DNA from: Chionoecetes opilio
Lineage: Eukaryota; Arthropoda; Malacostraca; Decapoda; Majidae
Reading direction: 5' to 3'
DNA length: 64,000 bases
Assembly: GCA_016584305.1 (NCBI GenBank)
Contig: JACEEZ010016425.1
Span: forward strand, 297,513-361,512
The notes under the pieces are model-generated. The model was not told the origin of the DNA. It worked only from the letters and a program-made list of their open reading frames with translations, and did not search any database. Below, in pieces: positions 11,589-21,429 of this stretch; within the stretch, counting starts at the first letter, position 1, and each line of letters begins with the position of its first letter. A program made the position numbers and the translations under genes.

Positions 11589-12595
11589 TAATAAATAAAA
11601 AATAATAATTTTTTCGCCCGAGGCTAGACTATAAACCAAAATAAAACAAGCACACAAAAACACAGGACAAAATTTGGAAATTAACTTCAGTACTGATAAA
11701 AAAAAGAAAATGCTTAAATTTACCCCATTATTTATGATATTTTTATTTTGGGTTTCTGGATTAGTTTATTGAACCCATTGATGACTTACTACTACCACTA
11801 CTATACTATGCTATTTACGTGTACAAACTACTACTACTACTCTTATACTACTATATACTACTACTACTTACTACTACTACTACTACGATAATAATATTAT
11901 AATAATAATAATAATAATAATAGGGATTTTAAACCCTAAAAAATTTTTAAAATATAGTACTAACACAAAACTTATGCCATACCCAGAAAATTACTATGAT
12001 ACTATACTAGGTAAAGGTGAAGGGGTGCTATTGCAGTGAGAGTGCAGGCCGAAGGGTTTAAAAAGCGCTTCGTAAATTTTTTATACCGTTTTTTTTCGAG
12101 GTGAAAATCATGACCCTTGCTGCTTACTGACTGAATATTTGATGCAGGAAGGGAATACTACTTCTTCTAAACTTCAATTGTATTTTTCATAGGTAACCAA
12201 TAAAACTTAGTTCAGGAAAACATAGCATCATTTTAAGCATGAGACCTTGTTTTAGAATGGAATTTTTGCATCGCTAAAAAAAATTGACTATAGGGCCAAT
12301 ATCCTTTCCCCCGCCGCTGTTCCCCTCCAGCATTACACACTAGTTATTGGGGCTGTAAAACCTCGGAACATCTGTCCCTGTGAAAATCCCGACCACCCAG
12401 ATTCCGCCAGCATAATGGGTTAAAGGGTCATGGTATATTGCCTAACCCCTTCACTCTCATCTGTTATTATTCTGCTATACATACTACTGCGATATACTAC
12501 GTGTTGATTTTACTGCTATCACGAAACCACCACGTTGATATTACTACAGCCATGGTTCTACTGGTTATAATCGAAGTACTAATGAAGGTAGAGTT
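11589..12595. other. no gene seen; AT-rich with (TAC)n and (AAT)n runs
   Basis: Trinucleotide runs lie at 11788-11890 (TAC) and 11895-11922 (AAT). The rest is homopolymer-rich, with no domain and no match elsewhere in the window. Confidence 0.55.
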
Positions 12596-12727
12596 AATGG
12601 GCAGCATGTGGGTGTTCTTAGGCCATCGAGGTGCAGAAAAACTTCAAGTGAATTTTGGTTTCATCGGGGATCGAATTGGTCACCGAGAATGCCACTCGGA
12701 GACCCCTAACCACTATGCTACTTCCTC
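12596..12727 (-). mobile_element. tRNA-derived SINE, family 1, copy 2 (3'-truncated)
   Basis: Only the tRNA-like head and the adjacent body remain. On the minus strand it reads GTAGCATAGTGGTTAGGG then AATTCGATCCCCGATG, and GGGCAGCATGTGGGTGTTCT (plus strand, 12599-12618) closely follows the other copies. Confidence 0.6.
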
Positions 12728-13790
12728 ACAATATTTGTAATATATAAAGTAGATACTATATATGTTGACGCTTGGTCTCGGCTTGGGGCGATGCTGCCTT
12801 GGTGTACAACTCCTCCAGTGTTTGTTAATCTTCTAACTAAATTTTTGCCCCTTTAAAAATTAATTTTGCCTCATGATACACATGCACAGTTTTAATCCTC
12901 GTGAGCCCTTGACAAATAATGATGTAATTATACACGCTGATTATGTAAGCTAAGATGTGGTAAACAAGCCATTTTATCCGTAATATTTCTGTTTTGTAAG
13001 AAGCCCTGCACTCCCGTGTCTGGGAATCCAATACTTTGTATTTATGACTGCATGTGTTTTTTTTTGTAGATATTATTTCACGTATTGTTATTACACAGAT
13101 CACCCAGCGAGGATTAGTGAGGGCGATACATCTGTGGGACGTACAACCCTGAAACGTGGAAATTTAGTTTGGTTTTTTGAATATTTTTTTTCCTTTGCCC
13201 GCAATACTTGCGTCATACCCGATAAAAAGTGGAAAACCCAAATTGAAAAAAAGTAGTAATTAATATAAAAATAAATTTAAAGCATTAACACACAGATATG
13301 AAATATCCAAAGATATAAGCACATTTTTAATACATCAACCTAGAGAAAAATGTTATAAATTAACTATTATAAAGAATGAAAGGAATTAGAAGAAAAAAAT
13401 CATAAAAGTTCCAGAGCGAGTCAGAGTCATTCCGGTCACGTGACGTCATAGCTTATGATCAAATGAAATGAAATAAAGGATGAAAGGGGGAAAACCAGAG
13501 TAGGCAGCCTGTTAAAATGCTACAGATGAGGATGATTGGTGAAGGTATTGGTTAACGAGAAAGAGGACAGATAATAGAGGGCAGGTAGGGTGGTGTGGCC
13601 AAAGCAGTGTATATATTGCCCACGTATTTATTTCTTAATTGCTTAGTAACTGATAAGTTAGTTACTCCGTTGTATTACTTGGTGTGTGTTTTTTTTGTTG
13701 TGTTTTTTACGTATGGGCCTTAGGGGGAATCAAAATAATATTGTTGCTTTATTATTACGTATTATTATTATTATAATTATCATATTTCAT
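12728..13790. other. no gene seen
   Basis: AT-rich unique-looking DNA. The palindrome-containing TCACGTGACGTCA at 13437-13449 resembles bZIP/bHLH sites but is isolated. No domain was found in the short open frames. Confidence 0.5.
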
Positions 13791-13798
13791 ATTGCAGG

Positions 13799-13937
13799 AC
13801 AGGAGGGGAGGAGGTGTACGATCCCGCAAAATCAGAGGAGGTTATCGTGACACCGCAGCAGAGAGGATTTGTTTAAAGGGTCTGTAGTAAGTAGATAGTC
13901 TGTAGATGTAATAGTCTGCTGTATCGTAACACTCGCA
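13799..13937 (+). other. candidate exon, possibly untranslated
   Basis: A pyrimidine/AT-rich tract ends in TTCATATTGCAG at 13787-13798, a good acceptor. The 139-bp segment ends CTCGCAG immediately before GTAAGG at 13938, a near-consensus donor. All frames contain a stop or lack a recognisable domain, so if it is an exon it is probably untranslated or 5'-UTR. No partner exon was found. Confidence 0.2.
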
Positions 13938-14330
13938 GGTAAGGTGGTATTTTTTAATTTTCATATGTTTGGGATTCTGCAACCCGGTTTTTACCTTGGG
14001 GCCTGTATTTGTCTAACGGGCAGCTCAGGTTTACCCTGTACCCGCGACCTAAAGCCCACTTCACTCAAGTCTCTCACGAGAGTGGTCACATCACATCGCG
14101 GCTCGCCCGCTGGCGGACTCGTTTTTCATGATAGTAAGTGGTTCTGTGTTGTTATCGTGACACTTACAGCAAGGGACAGTAAGAGAGGGAAAAGCAAAAT
14201 ACGGCGTGAGGGAGGGGAATAGCGAAGGGATTGAGGAGGTCAGTGAAGGAAAGATGGACGAGACGGAAAGCCTTTGACTCAAATTTTTTTGAACAACAAG
14301 GTGCGTGGGTAAGGACAGAGGATTGTTGTA
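13938..14330. other. no gene seen
   Basis: A 92-codon plus frame (13944-14222) has no recognisable domain. CCTGTACCCGCGACCTAAAG (14035-14054) is unlike its AT-rich neighbours. Confidence 0.4.
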
Positions 14331-14388
14331 TGTATATATATTTTTATATATAATAATATAATATATATATATATATATATATTTATAG

Positions 14389-14432
<44 letters not shown>

Positions 14433-14443
14433 TTTTTTTATTA
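14331..14443. repeat. (TA)n microsatellite and T-run
   Basis: ATATAT with interruptions, running into T-rich sequence that is the A-rich tail of the adjacent minus-strand SINE. Confidence 0.9.
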
Positions 14444-14448
14444 ATTTA

Positions 14449-14770
14449 CATTTGTGCCTATAGCGCCTGTAGGCAGTGGTGACCCAGGGCTCGGATGGTA
14501 GGCTCTGGAGGTTCACTTGAGGGCTCTGATGGTTGGTCCTCGCCCGTGGTGGCGCAGGTAGGATTCTTATAGTGACGCCTGTGATTAGAGGCTCATGCCG
14601 CCCCCCTGTGTCCTCCGATGCACACGCAATCGAAGGTGAGGTGATGGGCAGGCATGTGGGTGTTCTTAGGCCACTCGACGGTGCAGAAATGTTTAGGTTT
14701 TCTTCGGGGATCGAACTCGAGTCACCGAGAACGCCTGTCGGAGACGCTAACCACTCCGCTACCGCCTCCC
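14449..14770 (-). mobile_element. tRNA-derived SINE, family 1, copy 3 (best preserved)
   Basis: The minus-strand head reads GGCGGTAGCGGAGTGGTTAG (A box TAGCGGAGTGG) and, about 50 bp on, GAGTTCGATCCCCG (B box GTTCGATCC), the spacing of an internal RNA polymerase III promoter. The body follows to CTATAGGCACAAATGTAAAT and an A/T-rich tail. The head lacks a full tRNA fold, so this is not a tRNA gene. Confidence 0.75.
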
Positions 14771-14774
14771 CCCC

Positions 14775-14775
<1 letters not shown>

Positions 14776-14807
<32 letters not shown>

Positions 14808-14872
14808 TGTATGTATGTATATGTGTGCATATGTATGTATGTTCATTTGTTTGTATGTATATATATATATAT
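14776..14872. repeat. (GTAT)n microsatellite
   Basis: Perfect GTAT repeats at 14779-14820, then looser GTATGT and ATATAT. Confidence 0.93.
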
Positions 14873-14905
14873 GCGTTTTGAATGTAGGAAAGAGAACAAG
14901 CTGAT

Positions 14906-14960
14906 TCTCTCTCTCTCTCTCTCGTCTCTCTCTCCCCCTCTCTCCTTCTCTCCTCTTCTC

Positions 14961-14991
<31 letters not shown>

Positions 14992-15066
14992 CTCTTCAAT
15001 CTCTCTCTCTCTCTCTCCTTCTCTCCCCCATCTCTCTTCTCTCTCTCTCTCTCTCAATCTATCTAT
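14906..15066. repeat. (CT)n microsatellite
   Basis: CTCTCT with CCTT and TCAAT interruptions. Confidence 0.93.
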
Positions 15067-15225
15067 ATATCTGTCTGCCATATTTCATACAAAGCCTTAG
15101 GAATATATGGCGTGACAGGTTACCTAAAAACTTCATTAAAAGTGAGATTTACCTTCCTCTATACTGCATAACAGGGACAGGAAGGAGGAGGAAGGAAGGG
15201 CAGCAGGGTAACCAAAGGAAAGAGG

Positions 15226-15432
15226 AAGAGGTCTAGGAGGGAAGAGGGGAGAAGGAGGTCTGAGAAAGGGGAGAAAGAGGTCTGAGAGAGGGGAGAAGGA
15301 GGTCTGGGAGAGGAGAAGAGGTCTGAGAGAGGGGAGAAGGAGGTCTGGGAGAGGGGAGAAAGAGGTCTGGGAGGGAGAAGGAGGCAAGGGAAGAGGTCTG
15401 GGAGAGGGGCGAAGGAGGTCTGGAGAGGGGAA
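15226..15432. repeat. purine-rich minisatellite of about 24 bp, GAGGTCTGAGAGAGGGGAGA + AGGA
   Basis: Eight to nine imperfect units each contain AGGTCTGRGAGRGGAGAA. The minus-strand frames (Leu-Pro-Ser-Pro-Arg repeats) are artefacts. Confidence 0.9.
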
Positions 15433-15515
15433 ATGGAGGGGAAAGGCACCACTTTCCTCCCATTCTTTGACTGGCATCACTTGGAGGGACTCGGAATTGT
15501 AGCAATAACAAAGAC

Positions 15516-15652
15516 TTGCATCCCCTCCTCCTCCTCCCCCTCCTCCTCCTCTTCCTCCTCCCTCCTCCTCCTCTCCTCGTCCTCGTCTCCTCCTCCTCCT
15601 CCTCCTCCTCCTCCTCTCTCCTCCTCCTCCTCCCCTCCATTCCTTTCCTCCC
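15516..15652. repeat. (TCC)n microsatellite
   Basis: TCCTCC triplets with CTC interruptions. Confidence 0.93.
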
Positions 15653-15689
15653 TCCTAAGACACGCTACATTAACTTGCTTCTGCCATCT

Positions 15690-15705
15690 CTCCTCTCTCT
15701 CTCTC

Positions 15706-15758
<53 letters not shown>
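15690..15758. repeat. (TC)n microsatellite
   Basis: TCTCTC run directly before a SINE-like head. Confidence 0.95.
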
Positions 15759-15760
<2 letters not shown>

Positions 15761-15762
15761 CC

Positions 15763-15938
15763 GTCAGGGTGGCAAGGTTGGAGAGACGTGAGCTTGCAAT
15801 GTGCAGCGTCCCTGTGCATTCGGTCAGCGGTTCGAGTCCGCCTAGTTCGTGCTGACGTGGCGGGGCTTTGTATAGTCAATAACCTTGTAGTTGGTACTTG
15901 CAAAGTGTCTAGATAGGATGAAAATCTTATTTTATCTT
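15763..15938 (+). mobile_element. tRNA-derived SINE, family 2 (single copy seen)
   Basis: GTCAGGGTGGCAAGGTTGGA is A-box-like, and GCGGTTCGAGTCCGCC about 55 bp later contains a good B box (GGTTCGAGTCC). The longer spacing recalls a class II tRNA (Leu/Ser type) with a variable arm. A body follows to TAGGATGAAAATCTTATTTT. It differs from family 1 in the head and throughout the body. Confidence 0.5.
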
Positions 15939-16093
15939 ATCTCTCTCTCTCTTTTCTCTTCTCCTTTCCTCTCTCTCCTCTCTCTCCTCTCTTCTCTCTC
16001 TCTCTCCTTTTCCTCTCTCTCTCTCTCCTCTCTCTTCTTCTCTCTTGAAACACACACACACGCACACACACGCACACACACGCACACATCACG
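15939..16093. repeat. (CT)n then (CA)n compound microsatellite
   Basis: CTCTCT with CCTT interruptions to 16046, then ACACAC with CGCA interruptions. Confidence 0.93.
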
Positions 16094-16202
16094 AACCTGC
16101 TATTAATGACAAAGTAGAGAAAGAGAGACAGAAGAAGAGAGGCGGAAGGGTAAAAAAAGCAACGGTTAGGAGAAGGGCTAAAAGAACAGAAATAAGACGA
16201 AC

Positions 16203-16204
<2 letters not shown>

Positions 16205-16238
<34 letters not shown>

Positions 16239-16348
16239 AAGAGAGAGAGAGAGAGAGGAGAGAGAGGATATGGAGAGAGAGAGTAGAGAAGAGGAGATAG
16301 AGAGAAGAAAGGAGAGAGAGAGAGAGAAGAGAGGAGAGAGAGAAAGGT
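16205..16348. repeat. (GA)n microsatellite
   Basis: GAGAGA with GAAGA and GGA interruptions. Confidence 0.93.
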
Positions 16349-16965
16349 CTTAGCAAGAGGAATATAGAGAAGAAAGGAGAAACATGGGAAGTAGAGTGGA
16401 GAGAAATTGAATTAAGAACGGAAATAAATGCAAAACTAAACTAATTACAAACTACAAATTTCATTCACCTCAAACCGAACCATCATGCTCGAACCACCAC
16501 GACTGAAGCGGCCGTGAAGCCCGCCGTCCCCCGTCGCCTCACTTGGCTTCCAGCAGGGCGAGGGTGTGTGTGTGTGTGTGCGTGCCTTATCGTGATGATC
16601 TGGACCCTCTGTGGTGACCAGGGTAAACTATCCGTGATGTCCGCGGTGACGTAGGGTAAGACTTGTGTTATGTAGTGTTTGTTTTGATATAAGAAGTTGC
16701 AGGCACGGGGAGGAGGGCGGGGGGTGGTGGGAGTCGGGCGGTGTTACGTGTGTAGACCTGTACGGCGCGCGCCGCCCACCAAGCCACCGAGACACCGCTT
16801 ACGGATGAGGTATCGCTGCGAGCACATAGCAATGAGAGCTGAGTCCCTATTAGTTTATGGTCATTTTGTGGTCACTGGACTGGCATGCGAGGTTTCCAAG
16901 GCATGCTGGACTTTTTATTGCATAATCATGAGCTCGTGTGGATAGATATTCCATGCCTCATGGTT
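16349..16965. other. no gene seen; GC-rich patch with a (GT)n run
   Basis: GC-rich, CpG-containing sequence at 16500-16830 with a GT run at 16565-16580. An 82-codon plus frame (16697-16945) matches nothing I know. It could be an untranslated first exon or CpG-rich promoter, but no splice or start signal decides this. Confidence 0.4.
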
Positions 16966-16967
16966 AA

Positions 16968-17102
16968 TTAAAGTAGAAGAATACTACAATGAGGACTACA
17001 GGAACTAGCAGAGTTGGCGATAGAGAATGCATAAAAAGGGTAGCTACATTTAAACATTTCTATCCCGCGTGAACAAAATGAGACGTGCCTTTGGCATCAA
17101 TG
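16968..17102 (+). repeat. direct duplicate, left copy (uninterrupted)
   Basis: Runs from AAAGTAGAAGAATACTACAA to GAGACGTGCCTTT. It is the same segment as 17104-17185 plus 18082-18134, so it records the site before the LTR-like insertion. Confidence 0.75.
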
Positions 17103-17103
17103 T

Positions 17104-18134
17104 AAATTAAAGTAGAAGAATACTACAATGAAGACTACAGGAGCTAGAGGAATTAGTAATATAAATACATAAACAAGGTTACATTTGTAATGCGAGAAAA
17201 TGGGTTAATCCTGTGACTCACGATTGACGAAAAGCTTACATTGAGTGGTGAGAGTAAAGTAATACATATATAGCTAGTAATTAAATGCTCACAATTTTTC
17301 TTCACTCCTCAGTCCTTAATCAGTTAGATATAGGTTCCGGCAATATTTTATACCCGTGGTCTAGTGACGTCACGGCAAGAAGGCAAGGTAGGGAAAAATA
17401 CACGCGCTCTCTCTCTCTCTGGCCAGCCCTTGTCGCGAACACACGCTCGGAGAGTCGTGTCTTACAACCCTTTTCGAAGGTATGTGTGGGCAGGTGTACT
17501 TATAAGGATGTATAGTATTGATTAGTTATGCATTGGACATTATATATTAATTGGGTTATGTATATTCAAGGTCTGGAGCTGGGAACAGTGAGCTCAGTGA
17601 GCTGAGCTGAGCTGAGTGGGTGGTTGAACCTCTGAGGGACCCACGTGTGTGCTGATGGTGGTGGTTGTGTGTTGCTGAGCTGTACTGAGTGGATGACCCG
17701 CTGAGACACCAGTATATAGAGCTAAGGCCCTATACACGCTCCCCAAAGTGTTTGAGATAGATAGATATAGTACCTAGTCACTCATGAGTAGGAACCTTTT
17801 GTGTTGAAGCCAGGAGGAGAAATATAGGCGTTTCGTTTCGTTCGACTACATGATGTGAAGTATAGTTTTCGATGGGAAACCATTAGCCATTTAGACCAGG
17901 GATGTGATTACTGTTCGAGTATAAAGAAACCCTGTTAACGAGTCGTTTATTAAGTCCCAGTTATCCTCATGTATTCTCTAAATCTTTAATTTTGTTCCCA
18001 CTTATTGTGGGTGGTGGCAGCGTAATCGCCAGGTTTGTGGAGTCCTTCAAATTAACATCCAGCTATAAGGGGGCCGCTACACATTTAAACATTTCTAATT
18101 TCTATCCCGCGTGAACAAAATGAGACGTGCCTTT
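17104..18134 (+). repeat. direct duplicate, right copy, split by the 896-bp insertion
   Basis: AAAGTAGAAGAATACTACAA to GGTTACATT (17185), then resuming CATTTAAAC at 18082 and running to GAGACGTGCCTTT. The resumed part has a small extra AATTTCT. Confidence 0.75.
17186..18081. mobile_element. LTR-like insertion (possible solo LTR), TGTA...TACA, 4-bp target duplication CATT
   Basis: Bounded by TGTAATGCG and GCCGCTACA and flanked on both sides by CATT (17182-17185 and 18082-18085). The neighbouring uninterrupted duplicate has a single CATT at this point, which fixes both ends. 896 bp, TG...CA ends and a 4-bp duplication fit a solo LTR of a Gypsy-like retrotransposon. TGGTGGCAGCG (18011-18021), resembling a tRNA-Leu primer-binding site, lies inside the 3' end, which is odd for an LTR and leaves other non-autonomous retroelements possible. 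No protease, RT or integrase is encoded. Confidence 0.55.
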
Positions 18135-18341
18135 AACCCTTTCACACCCAGATTTTTCCTTTGCTACATAAAATCGTCTGTTGTTTGCCATAAAATTACG
18201 AAAACTAACATTATACTAAATTAGCTAGTGGACAAGGATACTGTCCAGGTCATATCTATAAAACATTGCTTATGTTAATTATAATCGTTTAATGGTGGCC
18301 AAATAACAATGACAATTACGTTCTGGGACTCGAGAGGTTAA
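18133..18341 (+). mobile_element. TTAA-type MITE, copy 2 (best preserved)
   Basis: 209 bp bounded by TTAA on each side. Terminal inverted repeats are CCCTTTCACACCCAGA and, reversed, CCTCTCGAGTCCCAGAA. TTAA target sites with CCC-initial termini are typical of piggyBac-type elements, so this may be a piggyBac MITE. No coding capacity. Confidence 0.65.
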
Positions 18342-18424
18342 TGCTGTGTGACGGAAGTAATGATGCTACGCTCATCACTGCACGGGTGACTGCCTGGCTT
18401 AATGGTGCTGCTGTCGCGGCCTTA

Positions 18425-19328
18425 AGGCCCGTCCACACTAGGCCTCATGACGCGAGCGTTGTAGCTGGCGCTGTTGAAAATCGAGCTTTTCAACACCGCC
18501 AGCGTCGTGCTGAGCGAATCCAACCCGGCCTGATTGCCGCAACACTGCCCCGACCTCACGAATCCTCCTCACTCCTCAGTGCTATACCTGGCTTCACTGA
18601 GGCAGGACGTTATTGCGCCGCGCTCCGTGAAATAATGTCTCGCTCAAGTTGTACCCTATAACCACGTTGAGTGGACGCGGAGCAATACTCTTTACTTTAT
18701 TGAATTGTTGAAGCAGCATCCTTGCATTTGGAATGTTAAGAGCAAGGACTACAAGATGAGGGACACCAGGAGTGCAAGTCTGGATGCAATGAAAACTGAC
18801 TTGTCACATATCCTGAATTTTGAAATAAAGGAGGATGTTCTTAAAAAAATCTTATTAACAATCTCCTTTAACAACCTCTCCCAAACCAAACTCATGTTAT
18901 TTAGCTTGCTTAATAGGAATGGGAATGATAACAGTAATAAACATTATATAAATAACAATGATAATGATGATAATAATAGTAGTATTAATAATCATATTCT
19001 CATAGTGGAAAGAGGAGGTAAAAGGGAGTGGCATGGAGAGTAGCAGAGGAGAGGTAGGTAGGTAGGGTAGGAGCAGGTGTTTGAGGTCAGGTCACGGGCA
19101 GGCCGCCGCGGCCATAGGTGCGTGTAGGTGGGTGGGGGGTTATCCTCGTGAGGCTCGGAGCATATTTTAGAATAGGCCACGATACAAAATCGTCGTTTTC
19201 TCTGGAGCTGACTGGCGCGCTGCTCGATTGAGGGATGGCGGTGTGGCATAGTCTGGACACTCGGGTGGGATTTCAACACGTCCACCTGCCTCAGCGCGTG
19301 CGTCATGAGGCCTAGTGTGGACGGGCCT
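18425..19328 (+). mobile_element. PIF/Harbinger-like element carrying a MADF-domain frame
   Basis: A 29-bp terminal inverted repeat is perfect: AGGCCCGTCCACACTAGGCC and the following nine bases at 18425-18453, reversed at 19300-19328. Weaker similarity continues about 100 bp inward (GTTGAAAT, CACCGCCA on both arms). Flanking trinucleotides are TTA on the left and TTG on the right; Harbinger elements duplicate 3 bp of TWA type. The element holds a MADF (Myb/SANT-like) frame but no DDE nuclease, so it is non-autonomous. Harbinger elements normally encode a nuclease and a Myb-like protein, which supports the assignment. Confidence 0.6.
18635..18900 (+). pseudogene. MADF (Myb/SANT-like) DNA-binding domain, partial, frameshifted near its start
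   Basis: From 18663 the frame reads HVEWTRSNTLYFIELLKQHP, then CIWNVKSKDYKMRDTR, with conserved MADF features: an aromatic-rich first helix, P-x-[IL]-W before the second helix, and a K-D-Y-[KR]-x-R motif. The likely start ATG TCT CGC TCA AGT at 18635 is in another frame, so one or two bases are wrong or lost around 18650. After VLKKI (about 18855) the frame enters AT-rich sequence with TAA/AAT triplets and no second half of the protein. In Harbinger transposons such proteins bind the terminal repeats and help import the nuclease. Either a decayed transposon gene or a first exon; the TIR context favours the first. Confidence 0.55.
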
Positions 19329-19369
19329 TTGACGCTGTGACGGATTGGGGTGTGGGTTTGGTGTAGCAC

Positions 19370-19370
<1 letters not shown>

Positions 19371-19421
<51 letters not shown>
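19371..19421. repeat. (GA)n microsatellite
   Basis: GAGAGA run just outside the right end of the Harbinger-like element. Confidence 0.93.
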
Positions 19422-19422
<1 letters not shown>

Positions 19423-19454
19423 AAAAAATCAAAAATACTGAAACAAGAAGACAT

Positions 19455-19662
19455 GATAATTACCTCCGCCAACGAAGTTGGAGGGGTTATGTTTTCACCC
19501 CGATCTGTCTGTCTGTCTGTCTGTTTGTTAGTGTACAGGATTTCTCGATAAGTTACCAATAGATTTGGAACAAACTCAGTATACCAAATGTATTTGGTAT
19601 AAGGAAGAACTGGTTTAATTTTGGATGAAATCTATTGACAACTGTTGCCATGGCAACCAATT
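19455..19662 (+). mobile_element. old interspersed repeat, left part, interrupted at 19663
   Basis: Begins TTACCTCCGCCAACGAAGTTG and contains a (TCTG)n run. It ends at CAACTGTTGCCATGGCAACC + AATT, where an inverted-repeat element has inserted. Its right part (AATTGATGAAATATTC...GGAGGTATGCGCTC) resumes at 20537. ACCTCCGCC and GGCGGAGGT form short inverted ends. I recall this motif from repeats of many marine invertebrates but cannot verify that here. Confidence 0.5.
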
Positions 19663-20536
19663 CCAATGATCTGAAACTCGAGAAATGCCAGTGGTTGCTG
19701 GCAGTTTTAACTCAAAGGTTGGTCTACTGTGTTTTGGCTCCGCGACTAATATTTTTCATAAATAATTTCGCGATAAACATTGATGCACCGCATCTGAATA
19801 CCAAAAAATATAGTTCTTCTGTTGTTCTACTAATTATATGGATGACATGGCATTACGATGGACGTTCTATAATAGCAATTTAATGCAAATTACTCGCCTC
19901 GAGTAGCAAAGCTTAATATATTTTTTACATGTATATTGTGGCATGTAAAATTTGGGCGATGTTCACAATGTTTTCTAAGACAGTACTGCTGCGTCTGGCA
20001 AACGCTTGTCAAAATACAATAAGCAATGCCTTGGAAAAACGAAGAATAAAGAATGCCGAAATCGGCTTGTTGCTGCGACAATGTAGGTTATAATTGTGGA
20101 GGCGACACGCGCGGCGGGGAGTGGTTGCGGGGAGATTGTGGCGGGGCGATTGAATCAAAACATTACCACTTCACGCGTCGACTCATTGCACTTCCAGGCT
20201 TTCTATCTGATTGATACACAATAATAACAGAAAAATATGACTGCCTAGGTATAGATAACTTCTAAACATTCGTTATTGACTATATAATATCATAGAGTAG
20301 CATTTACCTCGCCTCCTCAACTATAACCTCCTTGGTTATTTGTTATATACAATGTTTTACAGAATCAGGCTTCTATACAATATACATATAGAAAGAAAAT
20401 CGTTCCTAATATTATACTTTTTGTGTTTAAGTGCAGTGGAATAAGCCATATTTGTTTTCCAGTAGACAACTTATTATCAAAAAAGTGAGTTAAAACTGCC
20501 AGCGACCCCTGGCATTTTGGGTTCCAGTTCTCTCGA
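19663..20536. mobile_element. 874-bp inverted-repeat DNA element, copy A, target duplication AATT
   Basis: Left end ATGATCTGAAACTCGAGAAA, then TGCCAGTGGTTGCTGGCAGT and TTTAACTCA. The right end reversed gives GAGAACTGGAACCCAAAATG and CCAGGGGTCGCTGGCAGTTT, so the inverted repeats are about 60 bp. AATT flanks both ends, and the empty-site sequence CAACCAATTGATGAAATATT survives nearby (20611-20665). A second copy lies at 59119-59997, roughly 96-97% identical by eye. No transposase is encoded, and the superfamily is unknown to me. Confidence 0.7.
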
Positions 20537-20665
20537 AATTGATGAAATATTCGGCCGGAGGTATGCGCTCTACTGAGTGCATATATATATATAATCACAA
20601 CTGTTGCCATAGCAACCAATTGATGAAATATTCGGGCGAGGTATGCGCTCTACTGAGTGCCCCCC
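20537..20665 (+). mobile_element. old interspersed repeat: right part, plus an uninterrupted partial duplicate
   Basis: 20537-20580 is AATTGATGAAATATTCGG to GGTATGCGCTCTACTGAGTGC. After a short (TA)n, 20597-20660 repeats CAACTGTTGCCATAGCAACC AATTGATGAAATATTC and the same ending without the insertion. Confidence 0.55.
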
Positions 20666-20820
20666 ACCCCCCCAGTTATATATGAAATGGATGAGAGGAA
20701 CATTTAAACCAAACAAAATAGAAAAAAGTCATAGGGTGGCCAGGCATTAATATGCAGGAATTTCAATGAACAAAAAGAAAGAAATTATAAGCCGCCGAGA
20801 CACCTCGTAAATATGAGCAC

Positions 20821-20965
<145 letters not shown>

Positions 20966-21425
20966 GAGAATGATACAGAGACAGAGATTTAGAGCCCTCC
21001 TATTTGCCCTCTTATGTGTTGTGCGTAAACCATTCTAGAGCCTCGTAACAAAGGTCCTCACAAACACTCACAGCCAGTCACAGGAAGGCGTGATTGCCAG
21101 CCCGCCGCGCCTGTCACACTACAAAGTCTTCTACAACTCCTCAGATTTCGTCCTGTACTTATTACCCGCTGCTTAACAAGGATTACATCATAAAACTTGA
21201 CAAGCCCAAATTGTCTCTACCCGACCAAGGAGTCCGTGAACCCAGTCCACCTATCATTACACCAGTGAACCTTTGATAATGATGATGTTGATGATGATAA
21301 TGATCGTTATGTAAACAGTATCTAGTTTTTACTGTTATTACTATTACTATCATTATAATTGTTATCATAGCTTATTAAAATCAGTCTCCATCAGTAGAGG
21401 TTATGCATACTTGTTTTGTTGCTAC
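20966..21425. other. no gene seen
   Basis: A short GC-moderate stretch at 21055-21275 has a 60-codon frame without recognisable domain. ATG/ATA triplets begin at 21276. Confidence 0.45.
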
Positions 21426-21429
21426 TATT

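Noticed and set aside
13437..13449. TCACGTGACGTCA as a CRE/E-box regulatory site
   Set aside because: A single short palindromic match in 64 kb with no adjacent promoter or gene.
14700..14770. tRNA gene on the minus strand
   Set aside because: A and B boxes are present, but the acceptor stem does not pair and a SINE body continues downstream; copies with the same body occur at 11269 and 12596.
16697..16945. 82-codon GC-rich plus frame
   Set aside because: No recognisable domain; composition follows the local GC patch.
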